64,000 bases of DNA from Gamsiella multidivaricata (Eukaryota > Mortierellomycota > Mortierellomycetes > Mortierellales > Mortierellaceae): assembly GCF_025024155.1 (NCBI RefSeq), contig NW_026251733.1, positions 1 to 64,000 on the forward strand. The letters are read 5' to 3'. A model generated the notes under the pieces. That model saw only the letters and a list, made by a program, of their open reading frames with translations. It was not told where the DNA came from and made no database searches. A program made the translations under genes and the position numbers. Each line of letters opens with the position of its first letter. The first letter of the stretch is position 1. Below are positions 20,675 through 33,659 of the stretch, piece after piece.

Positions 20675-21463
20675 CTAGGATACAATTGGGGTAAGAAAAA
20701 AAAAAAAGAGTAATGGGTGGATGAAAGGGAAAAAAGAATTTCGCATATTCTCTTTCATCCAAGGGCTGAGGATTGGGGGAATACATAATGCATTGCATCC
20801 TATTATTATAATTACCATGCAAAGCCCATCACCTAAACGCTGCAGCAACAGCACGTTCTCACCTGCAGGATTAAAAAAACAAAAAAACAAAAGAAGAGAA
20901 AATGCAATGTCAGGACAGGAACATGGACATGCAAAGTCCAGTTGTGTAGTAATATAGACGAACAGCCAAGAAGAGGGCCAATCGCTTGTTGTTTTTTTTT
21001 TCTCTTGACGTTCACTTACCGGCCATAAACATCAAATCTTCATTACTCTCTGCAGTAATGTTGCTCAAAGCTACTCCCTGTGCAATTGCCTGCAATCCTC
21101 CTTTTCCTGTTCCTGTTCCTGCTCCTGTTCCTGCTTCTGCACCTGCTCTTGATCCTGATCCTGCTTCTACTCCTGATCCTGAGCCTGAGCCTGAGCCTGA
21201 ACCTGAACCTGAACCTGAACCTGATCCGCCTGTGCTGCGTACTGGCGAATGCGCCCCCTCTGTTCAATTGTTACCGCATAACAAATCAAAAAGAAGAAAT
21301 GGTACGGGAGAGACTATTAGCATCACCAATTGATCGCAAAACAATACCCTGTTCTGGGCTATTTGTTCTGGTAATGAGGGAACGTCAGTTTACCAGCTAG
21401 GAGAACACCCATGTGTGCGTCAGTATCGGGGTTGGTACGGACGACAGTTGAGGGCTCGTTCAT
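20675..21463 (-). CDS. Probable LAMTOR5 (HBXIP)-like roadblock protein with Gly-Ser insert
   Basis: Model exons are 21463-21394, 21353-21306, 21259-21020 and 20862-20675; the last is uncertain at its 3' end. The product starts MNEPSTVVRTNPDTDAHMGVLLA, continues EQGIVLRSIGDANS, has a long (Gly-Ser)n and Gly-Ala/Thr run, then GLQAIAQGVALSNI and ENVLLLQRLGDGLCMVI. The order GVL-x-x-(D/E)-QG...AQ...N-(I/V)-hydrophobic-Q...DG resembles LAMTOR5, the Ragulator subunit that anchors Rag GTPases for TOR signalling on the vacuole or lysosome. The insert is encoded by a GGTTCA-type hexamer repeat. The first two introns would be only 40 and 46 nt, very short. Exon 3 has three in-frame acceptor choices. 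The identity is inferred from weak pattern similarity. Confidence 0.45.
21100..21230. repeat. Degenerate hexanucleotide repeat (TGAACC/TGAGCC/TGTTCC)
   Basis: About 20 imperfect 6-bp units encode the Gly-Ser/Gly-Ala insert of the minus-strand roadblock-like protein. On the plus strand the same units give a spurious Pro-Glu-rich frame. Confidence 0.8.
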
Positions 21464-22550
21464 TTGCTAGAGGACGTCTCTTTTGGTTGCTGCCGCATGT
21501 AATTGCGGATAAGACCTATGGATCGGCTATCGAGAGTGGATGATACCGAGGTTGGCAGTAGTGGTGCGATGGTGAAGGTCGTAACAGAGGCAGTGGTGGG
21601 TGTGAGAATGTGGAGTGAGTGAGTGTGTTTGTTGAGACAGAAGTGAGTGGGTGAGTTAGTGCTGAGGTGAGAAAGAGTGAAGGAGAGAGAGAGAGGGAGG
21701 GGAGAGAGAGAAGGAGAGAAAGAGGGATGGGTATATGAATGAGAGTGGAGGAGGGGAATTGGATGAGAAGCGTGCGATGTGATGCGATGTGATGCGATGC
21801 TAGTGGTGATGTGTGATGTGTATGTGTCAGTGATGCTGATCACTTTGGTGAAAATGTCTCTCGACCTGAACAGCTCTTTCTTCTCTTTGACTGGTTTCCA
21901 TTTGACATCATCCAATTGTGGCAGCCCTCTAAATGAATGCGGCGCCATTGTGCACCTTCTTGGTCGCAATTTAAAAAAAGGTTCAAGCATAGACGCAACA
22001 TGGCTACATGCTTGCAATGGTTACATGACTACATGGCCACACGGCTGCACGGCTCCATCGATTGGCCTGCTTGAATGCTACACTAAAAACACAAAAGGAG
22101 GGTGAAGCCTTGCCCAACACACATTGTCTCGAAATAAAAACGCATCAGGCCTTCAGAAATTCGCTCGTAGAATTGTTGTTGACACGCGGTGAACAAATTA
22201 CTTCACAAAAAAAGGGCGACTTGGAAGACGCGCAGGTGTCATGCGAGAACGATCGATAGACCAGGAAAGCAGGAGTTATATCTAACCATCGCGCACTGCG
22301 CATTGACCATGCCGCGCCATGCAGCATAATAACGCCATCCATCTGGCATGACACTGCTTGAGGACGCGGTCATCAAGAGTTTTTCTTTCTTTTGTTCGTT
22401 GCATGTCGTACTTCTTTACTTTTTCGTTAAATTAGTGAGTGCTAGGGGTTATCTTTTTGACAGGTTCTGAATGCCAGTATCCTCCGTTTCAAGTCTAGTG
22501 CAGTCGCTAGTCAGCTGTGCAGTGCAGCAGCAGCACACATCCCTTTTTCT
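21464..22550. other. Intergenic region with long pyrimidine-rich leader and short repeats
   Basis: About 1.1 kb without a credible gene. Bases 21590-21780 are GA-rich on the plus strand, so CT-rich in the minus-strand leader of the roadblock-like gene. GTGATGCGAT is repeated near 21778-21800. ACATGGCTACATGC and related ACATGGC/ACACGGC units lie near 21998-22055. Confidence 0.4.
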
Positions 22551-25500
22551 TCAGAGCTCCTGTCGATCCAAAGCCATGCTGCTCCTGCGTCGCGCAATCT
22601 TGCCTCCTCTGATCACAAATCCAGACTCACGCGTAAACTCATTATCTTCTCCCGCTGCGAACAAGGGTGATCCTTTTGAGCCCTCACTCTTGGCATGCCG
22701 CCCAGTTGTCTCTTCCTCCTCAGAGTCCGATTCCGATGACGAATCTAGTCTGCGTCCATCATCCTCGTCAGAATCCACCTGTGAACCATGCGTCGATAAC
22801 TAATAACCAAGTCAATTAGAATTGAGCTAGTCAGAACGAAAGAACGAACGTAAACAACAATAAAAAAAAAACAAAAAACAATGATAGTGCAGCTTACGGC
22901 GTTGTACGGATCATAGCGCTCTTCGCCTTCTTCTGCGGTCCAGTGACGAGGCTTTTTGCCTAGCAACTCCTTCCAGTTCCACTCAATCTTATAGTTGGAG
23001 AACCCAGTGTCGACAGGTGCAGTCTGCTGTGCCGACTTCGTGATTGATGTGGTCTTGTTCGGCTCTTGCTTCAGCTCGAACGTCCTCTTATACGTGGCCT
23101 TGGGCGTACCAGGTCCAAGTCGAGACGGCGTCCCAGGTCCAGGCGTGGTCGGGCGACTACCAGCTCGACTACCTGCCCTACTCGAGTAACCAGACGTAAA
23201 TGCTCCATATCGCTGGGATGAGGACGCCAGCGGGGTAGATGGCATGTACGGCGAACCTAGCGGAAGGGCTGCCCGTGTATGGCGTTCCCCAAAGTACTCT
23301 AGCTCATCCATATCCTCCTCTCCATACACCAGATTGTCTTCATCTTCCGATGAGTTGTAAGCACGCACCGCATGAACCTTGGGTGGCTTTCCTTTACTCG
23401 CACTTGCCGAGGTCAGAGCAGCTTGGCGCGGCAAGTTAGGATCGTTGGCATACAGAACCCCAGCGGCCGAAAGCCGGCTACCGGTGCTGCTGGTACTGCT
23501 GCTAGAGACAGGTCTTCCATATCGACTCGTTGCCTGAGGGTATTTAGACAGAACCTGCATCGCATGCTCGACTGCTGCTGCTGATGCGTTCTTCTCACGG
23601 ATATCCCGTAGTCGTTGTCGCTCTGCTGCTTCGAGAACATCCTCTTCTTCATCGTCCCGATCGAATGCACGGCTCTTGGTATCAATCTGCAGGGAGAGCC
23701 CACCTTGCCTTTTCTGTTCGCCTTCGTCAACGAACGTGTGCACAGTTTCTGAGGTGGTTACATCAGAGATACTGCTCTCAGAAGAGGTCGTTCTGCTGCC
23801 GAACTTAGACATCACCGACATTGTTGCCGTGGCCGTTGTTCGTTCGCCCATCTTGCACAGATCTGAAGATGCGATCGTTCGCTCGGCATGCTGCAATTCT
23901 CGAGAGTCGCCGTATCCTTCTATACTGGTGCTCATGCTCTCTGCAACTTGTCTCGATGTGCTCATATGCTGAGAGGTGGAGGCACTCTTGCTCTCTGTCG
24001 ACTGCCCTGATGTGATCAGACACTGAGAAGTAAATGTGTTACCGCTGCTGCCTGATGTGGTCCCCGTTGTAAGACGACTGGCTTCCTTTGAACTGTTAAT
24101 CGTCTCTGTGCGCCGAGCCTGTTCCCCAAAGTAACTGCCAGAGCGGGGTCTTGCCGGGATCTCAAACATCTTCTCACCGCCGGTAGTACTGCTGTTTGAG
24201 CTGGAGCTGACCATCGCACCGTCGACATACTTGCGGCGAATAATCGTCGTAGTCACTGTTGTTCTCACGAATCGGTGGGAGCCTGGGGCGGTCATTTTCG
24301 TTGTGGTGATCGATGACGAAGAAGTGCTACCTCTGGCGGCGCTTGTGGTCGTTGTTGTACCCAACCTGCCTGCAACAGCGCCATGTGCCTCTAGAAGGGA
24401 TGCCGATGCGTCGCTTGAAGCGGCACCTGATGCTCTGGTAATCTGTTTGGGAGATGGAGCACTATGTTTGGCCTGGTGTTGAACAATTTCGACTGCCATG
24501 TCTTCTGATACAGTGTCCCTGGGCCTTGGAACTCGGCCTGAGCGACTGCCAGCAGCAATGGCGATACCAGTCTCACCGGCTGCTGCCGCTGCGACTGCAG
24601 ATGCCCCATGGCCCGACCACGCAGCATTTGATTGTGAAAGGCCGCCGCCGTTAGCGCTAGCGCCACCAGCACCAAACTCCAGCGTCGAGCGACGGTCGCG
24701 TCGAAGGGGTAGCGCTAGGCCTACTTCCTCGTCCTCGATTCGCAACTTCTTCTTAGTCAACGCTACATTGGGCGGGTCCCAGGCGTTCCTAAAGGCATAG
24801 GGTGACGTCTGTTCCTTCTGACGCTGGCGCTGTTGAGCCCTGATCTCGGCAAGCTTGGTCAGCCGTAACTTCTCCTGACGAAGTTCCTCCTCCTTGATTC
24901 GAGCCTCCTCTTGCTCCCTTTGCCATCTGTCCTCCTCCTCGAGACGCTTCCTGACGAGTTCTGCCTCGTACATCTCCTGACGCTGCCTTGTTTCGTATGC
25001 CAGCATGTCCTCCAAACCATAGCCCTTGCGGATTCCACCAGCGCTACTCTTGCGGCTCCGAGGGCGTCTCTTTTCAGTCTTTTGCAGGATAGACATCTGA
25101 ACGCCGATATCGACATCCCAGGCATTGACCAACCTAAAGTTTTCGAATGCCTGACTGCCCGTTAACTGCTCCTGGGCTTCTTGTTTTTTGCGCTCACGCT
25201 CGTACCGTTCGTGCTCTTGTAGTTGAATGTATTGCAGCGCCTTCTCCTCTCTCTCTAGCCGCTTTGTTTCTTCCAATTCCTCTTGTCGGCGACGTTCCTC
25301 TGTATTAGCGGCATAGTTATAGTACGTCCTGGTGGGCGTCCGAGCAATTCTGGGTGTGTTAGGAGCGCTGGACTCCCACGGAAAGATTGGCCTTCCCTTT
25401 CCAGAAGGGACGGGTGTGTTATCGGCATTTGTGGTGTCCTCAATGACCAGCGGCATCACGGGTAATGGCGGATAGACCTTGCGAGGATCCTCAGGAAGGT

Positions 25501-28500
25501 CCCAGGCATTGGGGTAGTACATATCTGGAAGTCCGATGGGCTCGGGTATGATAGCTTTGAAGGCCCCACCTGCAGTAGTATCCTTGGATGAGTCGATGGT
25601 GATGGGGAGACGGTAGCGATAGTCTGTCAAGTGGTGTGGATTGAGCTCTCGATCGGTTATGCTCTCGGAGTTCTGGAAAGAATGATGAGCCTGTCTCTCA
25701 TCTACACCATTCGCGCCTTCATTAGGACTGTACCGATTTGCGTCAGGCTCCGGCAGGTCGGGGACCTTGGGAGGGGGAGGAGGCGGCTGGTAATGATAGT
25801 CGGTCAAATGGTGAGGGTTGTGTACAAACTGGGGATGGTGATGGTGGTGATGTTGCTCGTGCTCCTGCTCCTGTCTCTCTTTGGCAATATCGTGATGTTG
25901 GCTATGTTCGTGATGTTGGTCCTGGTGACCATGATGCCACTCTATCCTCTCCGCCACGCGCGGCGGGATTGGGGGTCGCCACTGCTCTTCGCGCGGAGGA
26001 TGATGGTCGGCCGGATGACTTTGATCCCCTCCTCCAGCTCCTGCGGGGTTATGTTCATGATGCTCTTCGTGATGGTGATGCTCCTGATGGTGGTCATGGT
26101 GTTGCTGGTGCTGGTGGTCGCTGTGTTCTTGATGTTGGTGTTCGTGGTGTTCGTGATGGTGTTCCTGATGTTGATGATCATGGTGTTGGTGTTCGTGGTG
26201 TTGGTGTTCGTGGTGCTGGTGCTGGTGATGTACAGGAGGCGGTGGTTGCGTCTGGCCCTGATGGACATAAGGCTGGAACCAGCCGTCATAGTGTGGCATT
26301 TTCTTGACCTCTGGTTCGTGTACCTGACGATCCATACCGATACGGTCCCACTGACTCTGGGGCGGTAGATCATAGCCATGTGTCACCTCATGGATATCGG
26401 AAGGCTAGCAACAGATCGAGATAAGCAAAAACTAAGATTAGTGCCCCTTCACTGGAGTCTTCGGGCTACGCATGCAGCCACTCTTGTTGGATATGCAGGG
26501 TCAATTTGCCACCAAAATAACCGCGGTAAACATCCATCCCTATCCATTCGGCTGTGATTCACGCTTAAGCATATCCACGATCCTATTTGGCGGTTTTCAT
26601 TTGCGTCCTTCACGCACGATCGTCCTCGCCATCTTGAAAACATTCGTGCCATTTCTCCTTTTTTTTTTTTTGTCTTTATCTTTCGCGTTCCGCTTCCACA
26701 TTGTACACCCCGCCAGAGATAAAGGAATTTAGAGAGCAGGCAAGAGCTCAGACCATCCCAAACCCCATCCTGGCATTGCTTCATTTCATGTGAGCCCAAG
26801 CACAGATAAACAACGAAAACCCTGTTCTCGACGATAAAGAACCACGCTGTATACTTAGGGTGGATACGGTATCACGATCACCTCTTGTAGACGAATAACC
26901 CCGATCTGGAACTCCATTAACCAAGGTTCCTCTTTTTCCCAACAGGTGCATCATGAGAAAATCAGCATACCTTGCCGCCGACAAACATGTCAAAGACATT
27001 CCACCATTTTTGGACAAGATCAATCGAATCTGTAGAAGAGGTGTTGCGTGGAAAGACCGCTCCGTCTGCGAAGCGGAGCCATTGCCAAGGCTTGAATGAC
27101 CCTATAAAATGAATGACCGCTAGCTTGTCCTTGTTTTGTTGGAACGCAGGAGCATAACTGTGAGAGACGCAAAAGAGAGAAGAATGCCGCAAATGCGAGT
27201 GAGTAACTTGATTTCACGATAATAACCACAAGACCGGGATTAGCATTGACAATGAGATTGTCATGAGGTTAAAAAAAAAAAGGAAGAGTTGAGCCTCATA
27301 GCCGTGGCGGCACCGTTTTCATGGACACAATGGCCCAACAAAATTCAGAAAAACAGTGTTTATTATTTTATGAACGAGGAAGCACAGGGCATGAAATCGA
27401 CTACCCGATGGTGTACGACGAGAGAAGATAGCCATAGGAAAGAAACCAAAAGATAGCCGCGCGTTAAAGAGATGGTGCAAGCAAAAAAAAAAAAAATCTC
27501 CCCACGCTTTTTTGTTCTTTTGTGCTGTTTAGCTATAATACTCAGGTCCTTTTTCAAAGAAAAATACACTCATGCGGATCGTCAGCTTGCCACATGGGGT
27601 GGGTTAATATCAACAACAGGCACGATTTTCGAAGGCATCCCTCCTACTCACGTCGTCTTCATGTGCCAATCCAATTGTGGATAAAGTAGCAAAGGGGGAG
27701 AAAAACTCATGGGATACACCAATGTCATCATCACCCGCGAAAAAAAAAAAAAAAAGAAAGAGCGCGCCTTGATTTTTTTTTTTTGAGAGAATCACTCACC
27801 TGTAAACGGAGGTTGGCGTCGTGTTGTAGAGGAACGGCAGACGGTTACTGGCGTCACCCCTGGACCAGCCGTCAAAGTAGCTGTTAAGCAAGCCCTGATC
27901 GCCACCTGCGAAATCGTTACGAAAACAAAAAAGGAGAAGGGGCGGTTATGCGAATAAGTTTCTACACATAATTCTCGGGCAGTGGTGGAGGAGGAGAGAA
28001 ACGATAACAAACGCGCTTTTCTGGTCTCTCTTATTACCATCAAAGGTGCCATGTTGACCTGCCATTTCGATCAAGCCAACGTAATCCTCGTATTTGGGCC
28101 GACAGACAAAGACTCCTGAATTGAAGCAATCCGGCCATCCTGCATCCGGTGCTGCTGCGAACCGTGTGTTCCGATCCTTGTCGTCGAGCGATCCATTGGC
28201 TGCAGTTTCAAAGAGATCATCGATATTTCGTAGGACCAAGGTGTCTGCGTCCAGGAAGACGACCTTGGAGTACTGAGTCTGATTGAAGACATGGATCTTT
28301 GTGAGGGTGATGCCGAGTTCAGGGCGACCGAGCAATTGTAGGTTCTTTGTGGAACGGGAGTCGATTTCGCCAATCTCGATAACAGCGTCATAGACCTGGG
28401 CCAGTCGGTCGCGGATGGGACGCGAGACTGCAGCGGTGATGAGGACGGCGAGTTGCCTTGTGGTCTGGGCAGCGCGGAGGGAGTGGCCGAGGACAAGGGC

Positions 28501-28548
28501 GCCACTGGCGTAGTTGTTGTTGGTGAGGAGGGTGATGTATGCCTCCAT
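22551..28548 (-). CDS. GLG1: Glycogenin with a very long, His-rich C-terminal tail
   Basis: Exons 28548-28038, 27905-27800, 27157-26971, 26404-22898 and 22778-22551 encode 1512 residues. It primes glycogen synthesis by self-glucosylation. Residues 1-268 are a complete GT8 domain: MEAYITLLTNNNYASGA, the Mn-binding D100-A-D102 in FLDADTLVLRN, FNSGVFV, DQGLLNSYF and the HFIGSFKPW block. The rest is far longer than animal glycogenins. It has about 150 residues of His/Gln/Glu repeats (DNA 25850-26250), two HHLTDY motifs, a Glu/Arg-rich coiled region, three NAWD motifs (NAWDLPED, NAWDVDIG, NAWDPPNV) of the kind repeated in fungal glycogenins and thought to contact glycogen synthase, a Ser-rich stretch and an acidic C-terminus. 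Introns 2 and 3 (642 and 566 nt) are unusually long for this window. Confidence 0.9.
25850..26250 (-). repeat. Histidine-codon repeat (CAx-rich) inside the glycogenin gene
   Basis: Tandem 15-bp-like units such as CACCAACACCACGAACAC encode runs of HEHQHH. On the plus strand the same DNA gives spurious Val/Leu/Met-rich open frames. Confidence 0.8.
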
Positions 28549-29842
28549 TGGCGTGGAAGGGAATGCCAGAGGAATGAGGGGAGGAATGAGGAAGGAATGA
28601 GGAGAGGCAATGAATGACAAGACAGGCAGCGAACAGGAAGGAGAAAGAGAAGAAAAGAAAAAGAAAAGAAAAGAGCAGAAAAGAGCAGAAAAGAAAGAGA
28701 GGAAGGGAAGAAAAGGAGAGAAAGGGGAGCAAAGGAAGGTGGAGTTGCGGCGGGGAGGGAAACGACGCGAGAGAAAAAAGCAGCGGGAACGAACCATTGC
28801 ATCTGCGTATGCCGCATTTACACCTGCATATGCAGATGCAAATGCATATGCATGTGTGTATGGGGTACGATTCCCATGCAGCGCATCTCCTTCTTCCCCT
28901 CATTGGGCCCCTCCTTGACAGAGACTCAACACCTAGTACCCATCTTCCTTGGTCCAACTTTTTCTGTGTCCATCATCCGAGTCGGAAGCGGGTAGCTGGA
29001 TCGACGGAAACCCTCTCTAACCTTGTAGCCGATACATGGAAAAAGGTTCTTTTGATAAGAGAGAAATGATAGGCACACCAATACCTCCTTGGACATGCCT
29101 TCATGCGGATAAGAGGAAAAAAGCCGGCGGCCTCATTCTTTTCCTTTTTCCTTGTCCAACAAACACCAACCCGACGCACTGACGCCTTTTTCCTTCTCTT
29201 CTTCTTCTCTCTGTACAATCGTAACAATTGCTGAAAGTAGAATGAGCCGATTTGTCGTTTCCTTCCTTTTATCATCTTTTTGTGGGGGAGCGTATAGTGT
29301 TGGCGTAAGGATGCAAATCCCTTACTCGTACCTGAAAATTAAAAAGCTTTTGTGCTTATCTGGAACCCAAAAAAAAAGGGACAGTGAGGAGGATTGATTG
29401 TCTACTCCATGGTGTGTTTGTTAGTCTATGCTGCTGCCTCCTTTCCCTCCCGTTGGCTCGGTCTACATGACCTATCCATGCAGCCCAACAGCTCATTGTG
29501 GAATTATATTGCATAAGCAGAAACAACAAATAACAAACAAAAGGACGTGCGTGCGCGTATTTATGCTGTTCAACTAGACAAGTTACAGTATGAATAAAAA
29601 GGTGTGGCCACATTCTTGCATCTACATGCATACACTGCAGCCCGCGTTTTTTTCCTTTTTTTACTTTATTTCCTTTTGCTGCTGAACTCTGTGAGTTGGA
29701 TGGCTGTCTAGAAAAAAAATGATACCGAGTCTATTCGTCGAATCCTGAAGCGAGTATATCGAGTACATATGCTCAATATGCTCTGTACGCCAGCAATGCC
29801 TTTCATCCATGCCGCCAAATGTGCTCTGTCCCTTCAAACCGC
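28549..29842. other. Intergenic region: glycogenin leader and eEF3 3' flank
   Basis: About 1.3 kb without a gene. Bases 28570-28790 are almost pure purine on the plus strand, a CT-rich leader for glycogenin. GCATATGCAGATGCAAATGCATATGC (28826-28851) repeats a GCATATGC/GATGCA core. Nothing else is recognised. Confidence 0.4.
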
Positions 29843-29915
29843 TTAGTCGCTGTCCGTGTCCGCCTAGAACATTACAAAATGTAAAATAAAATGGCGCGTT
29901 GGTGTGCGTGGGTGT

Positions 29916-29958
<43 letters not shown>

Positions 29959-32900
29959 TGTATATGGTAGTCAGTTTGAGAAAGAAGGAACCATAAGCAT
30001 CAGACCGAGCATTTAAAGAACGAAAAGAACAGGTCGCCGCACGTACCGGCTTGGGTGTCCCCTTGTCCGATGCCAACCATTCCAGATGTCGCAGTCGGCG
30101 GCGTATCTCCTGTGCCTTAATATCATTTCGGCTCTTCTTCTTCTTCTTATTCACTACCACAATCGGTTTCTCAGAGTCCTCAAAGTTGCCCTCCTCTACC
30201 GCCGTCTTGCCGTTGATCGTGATCCTGCCCGCACTCATCGTCCATGTCTCCGGACAGAGCGCATTCAAAAACTCCTTGTTGTGTGAAATCATAATCACAG
30301 CGCCTCCCCAATTACGGATTGCAACCGCAAGGCCTCCGAGCGCCTCTCGGTCTAGGTAATTGGTTGGCTCGTCCAGCACAAGCATATGTGGGTTGTTCCA
30401 CATGGCAGCAGCAATCACCACCTTGACCTTTTGGCCGCCCGAAAGTCCACTGATCACATTGTGGTCCGCAATATCACCGTCCAGACCAACATCTTCTAAA
30501 TGCCGACGAATACTTGAGGGTGTCAGCTCGCGATAGCCAAGTCCCTCCCTCGAGGCCTCCCGGTCATCAAATTGGCGCACCAACTTTTCAAATCCAAGTT
30601 CGAGCAAACGTTCGCGCGGCATCCAGGTGTTGAACTTGTGCACATGGTTCTTCCACTTGACCTCGTATTGGTACGACTTTCTGAGCTTTTGACGTCCCAT
30701 CAACATCTCGACCTGACGTTTGCTGCCATCCTTGCCCGTGACCCAGGTCTCCATCTGAGTAAGTTCCTCAGGACTCATGGCCACCGTCGACTTCTCCAGC
30801 ACTTCGCGATCCGCACCTCCTTGATAGCGCCATTGAATGTACGCATTTGGTGTTTTTTCCAGGTGCTGCTCCAGATGGTGGAATGCGTGTTGAGCCACAT
30901 ATCCGATACGAAGATTGGGATGTCTCCATGAAGTGCCCTCCTGTGGCGAGGCCTCTCCTGTCAGTAACTTAATCATAGTCGATTTTCCTGCTCCGTTAGG
31001 CCCGATGACGCCAACGCGTGACGAGAGAGACAGTTGGACAGAGACATTATACAGCGACGGTTTGGCGGCTCCAGGGTATGTATAGGTGCAGTTAGTCATT
31101 TTCATGATCGCTTTGGTATTGGATTTGACGCCGACCAAGAAGCTGGGCTTCGGGAACTCAAATTTGACGGAAGTGGCTGCCAGGGTGTAGTAAGATTTGG
31201 CCTCGGGTTTGATCTTGACAAACTCGGACAGGTTACCCTTGTACATCTTGAGTTTCTTGCGTTCATAGTGGAGGATGTTGGTGCAGACATTGTCGAGGAA
31301 GCTCGAGTCGTGGGAGACAACGATCGACGTGACATTAGTTTGACTCACGAGATAGTCCTCGAGCCACTTGACGTTGGCGACATCTAGGTGATTCGTAGGT
31401 TCGTCCAGTAGCAGGATATCCGCATTCATCAACATGGCGCGTGCGAGTTCCAGCTTCATTTTCCATCCGCCAGACAAAGATGCAACCTTACTCTTTTGCA
31501 TCTCATGCGTAAACCCGACAGACGACAGTGCTTTTGTAATCTCCTCCTTGGATGTGTTGGCCAACTTCGAGTCCGAGGCGACAAATTCGGCGACGCCCAT
31601 TTCTCCTTGTTCTCCTTGTAGCGCATGCTCTACAAACACTGTCTTCAGGACGTCTGAAGAAGGGAATCCATCCAACTTGCCCAAAGAAATTGCCCGCATG
31701 AGAGTCGACTTTCCGGCACCATTGGGTCCACACAGGCCATAGCGATGTCCACGATTCAGCTTGAGTTTGGTATGGTTAAGCAGCATCATGCCTCCGTATG
31801 CCAGCGAAAAGTCGATGTTGCAAAGTTCCTCGCCATTCTCGTCGTCATCCACAGATCCTTCGCCATTCAGTTTTCGATCTAGCTCCACATAGTGATCCAA
31901 GATCGTCTTGACCACGGCCGTTGCGTCAGTCAGGGGCATGAACGCAGTGAAATAGGGAGTTACGATCTGGTTCCATTCTCGAGGTGACAGGTTTTCTTCC
32001 TTGATCAGCACAATCGACAGGCTCGCAACATGGTTCTTGACCACATCAAAGAACGACGGATAAAAGCCATGCTTGCTGACCGCACGGCTCACAATGGTAC
32101 GGGCTTCTGTTTCAGTTGGGACAATGGATCCTGTCTGCGTTGATGGGTCGACCTTTGTGGCCCCTCCAGCCTTGATAAGCGTATTCTTGGCAGCCGTGGC
32201 CAAGGCGCGAATCTCAGGCGCGGCTGCCACATCAATGATGCGCTCCAAACCAGGCAGTAAATCCGGCAGGAATTGACCGGCCTCTGCTGGATCCTTGACC
32301 AGTTTGCACAGGTTGTCGACGATGATTGTGGTCTGTCGTTGCACATGTGCAGATCGCTCGTTGAGGGCACGGACCAGGAGTGGGACCATGATAGCGAGAG
32401 CTGGACCGTGCATATCGGCGACAAAGGTCGTCGCTGAGAGCTTTTCCATCATGTCAGGTACTTTATCTGGATGAGCCATGCAATCGCAGAGGTCCTTGAG
32501 ATGGCGAGAGATATCGGGGTTACCGCCAACGTTGCAGACGCGCAGCATTGTCTTGTTAGCTTGCTCCACAACCTATAGTGATATGGGTTCATATTGTTAG
32601 GAATGCTCCACATCGAAGGGCTCTGGATCAAAATTAACGGCACGACGTTTTCGTACCTCACTCTTCGTATCCGAGAGACAGTCCTTGACTATGGGAATAA
32701 TCTCTGGAAGCGCAATGCCGACCTGGATAGGAGAAGCATTCGAGAGGTCTGCCAACAGCTGCAGCGCCCCTACTTTGGTTTGCCATTTCTTTCCTGGCCC
32801 CGTTATACACTGGAACAGAACTGGCAGAATCATGGGAGCTGACTGCGAGGGCATGATTGCCATAATGGACTCCGCTGCTCTCGCGGCTGCGTCCTGCACC

Positions 32901-33247
32901 ACGGGACCCTTGTCGGCATATAAATCAAGGATGGTCGGCAGCATGGGTACCAGGTATGGTTCTGAAGGTCGCCCAATGACATCGGCTAGAGCACAGATCC
33001 CAATCAGAGCACCCTCACGCGCCAGGCCTGACTTCTTGTTCTTCGCTTCCGTCTCGAGATTCTTGAGCATGTTTGTGGTCTTGAGGTGGATAAGTCCGTC
33101 CTTGACGACCTTGGCGGCCATATCGCGAGCAATGGCATCGCATTCCTCACTTGTTGGCGCAGTGTAAAGTTGGCTCAACATCTCGGTGAGCTCGTCCACG
33201 TCATTGCCTGAGGGTGTACTCGCCGGTGCTCCTGATGAAGGCATCAT
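29843..33247 (-). CDS. YEF3: Translation elongation factor 3 (eEF3)
   Basis: Three exons, 33247-32657, 32572-30047 and 29863-29843, encode 1045 residues, almost exactly the length of the yeast protein. This fungal ABC-F ATPase binds ribosomes and helps release the E-site tRNA after translocation. Residues about 15-320 are HEAT repeats. Two ABC domains follow: GPNGAGKST with K485 and LSGGWKMKLELARAM, then GPNGAGKST with K727 and LSGGQKVKVVIAAAM, each followed by a LDEPTN Walker B. A chromodomain-like insert (YEVKWKNHVHKFNTWMPRERL) sits in the second domain. The C-terminus is Lys/Arg-rich (KKKKKSRNDIK) and ends KGTPKPADTDSD, the last six residues coming from a 21-nt exon. All key residues are intact. 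Confidence 0.96.
29917..29956. repeat. GA dinucleotide microsatellite in the last eEF3 intron
   Basis: An uninterrupted GA run of roughly 18 units lies inside the intron between 30046 and 29864. Read on the coding strand it is a CT tract upstream of the acceptor. Confidence 0.8.
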
Positions 33248-33659
33248 TATTGTGCTTGAAGGGCTGTTTCGATCAATAGCAGGGCAAAGAACAGCAGGTG
33301 GAACGGAAATGTAGGAAGTCGCGACTATGGTTTCGAGGAATGTAGAGGTAGATGAATGTAAGGATGCAAGAAGATGGAGAGAAGGAAGGCAAGGAAGACG
33401 CAGGAGGGAGGAGGCGGTGGGTGAGGGATTTGCACTGCGGTTTTGATGACCAGGGGCGTGTGGTTGTGCACACAATCATATACATATTTGTCGCGTCGAG
33501 TGCGCCTATGTCTCAGTCTGCACTATTGGAATACGACACATCGAGCAAAGCTCTGCCTAACATCCCGTCATGGCATTGCACCAAATCGAACTCATTGATA
33601 GCAAAGTCAACGCTGCCGTAGTATATCAGCTTTATTATAAACGCCAGTAGGCAGGTTGA
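33248..33659. other. Intergenic region: eEF3 leader and AP-1 beta 3' flank
   Basis: Four hundred and twelve bases. A purine-rich plus strand at 33355-33420 forms the CT-rich eEF3 leader. No gene is seen. Confidence 0.4.

Noticed and set aside
20986..21333. Plus-strand frame rich in Pro-Glu repeats
   Set aside because: It is the other strand of the hexamer repeat that encodes Gly-Ser in the better-supported minus-strand gene.
21460..22017. Minus-strand frame of 185 codons rich in Ser, His and Leu
   Set aside because: Composition is that of a CT-rich 5' leader; no domain, and it overlaps the start of the roadblock-like gene in another frame.
25631..26368. Plus-strand 245-codon frame with Val/Leu/Met-rich hydrophobic runs
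   Set aside because: It is antisense to the His-rich repeat of glycogenin; hydrophobicity comes from complementing His codons.
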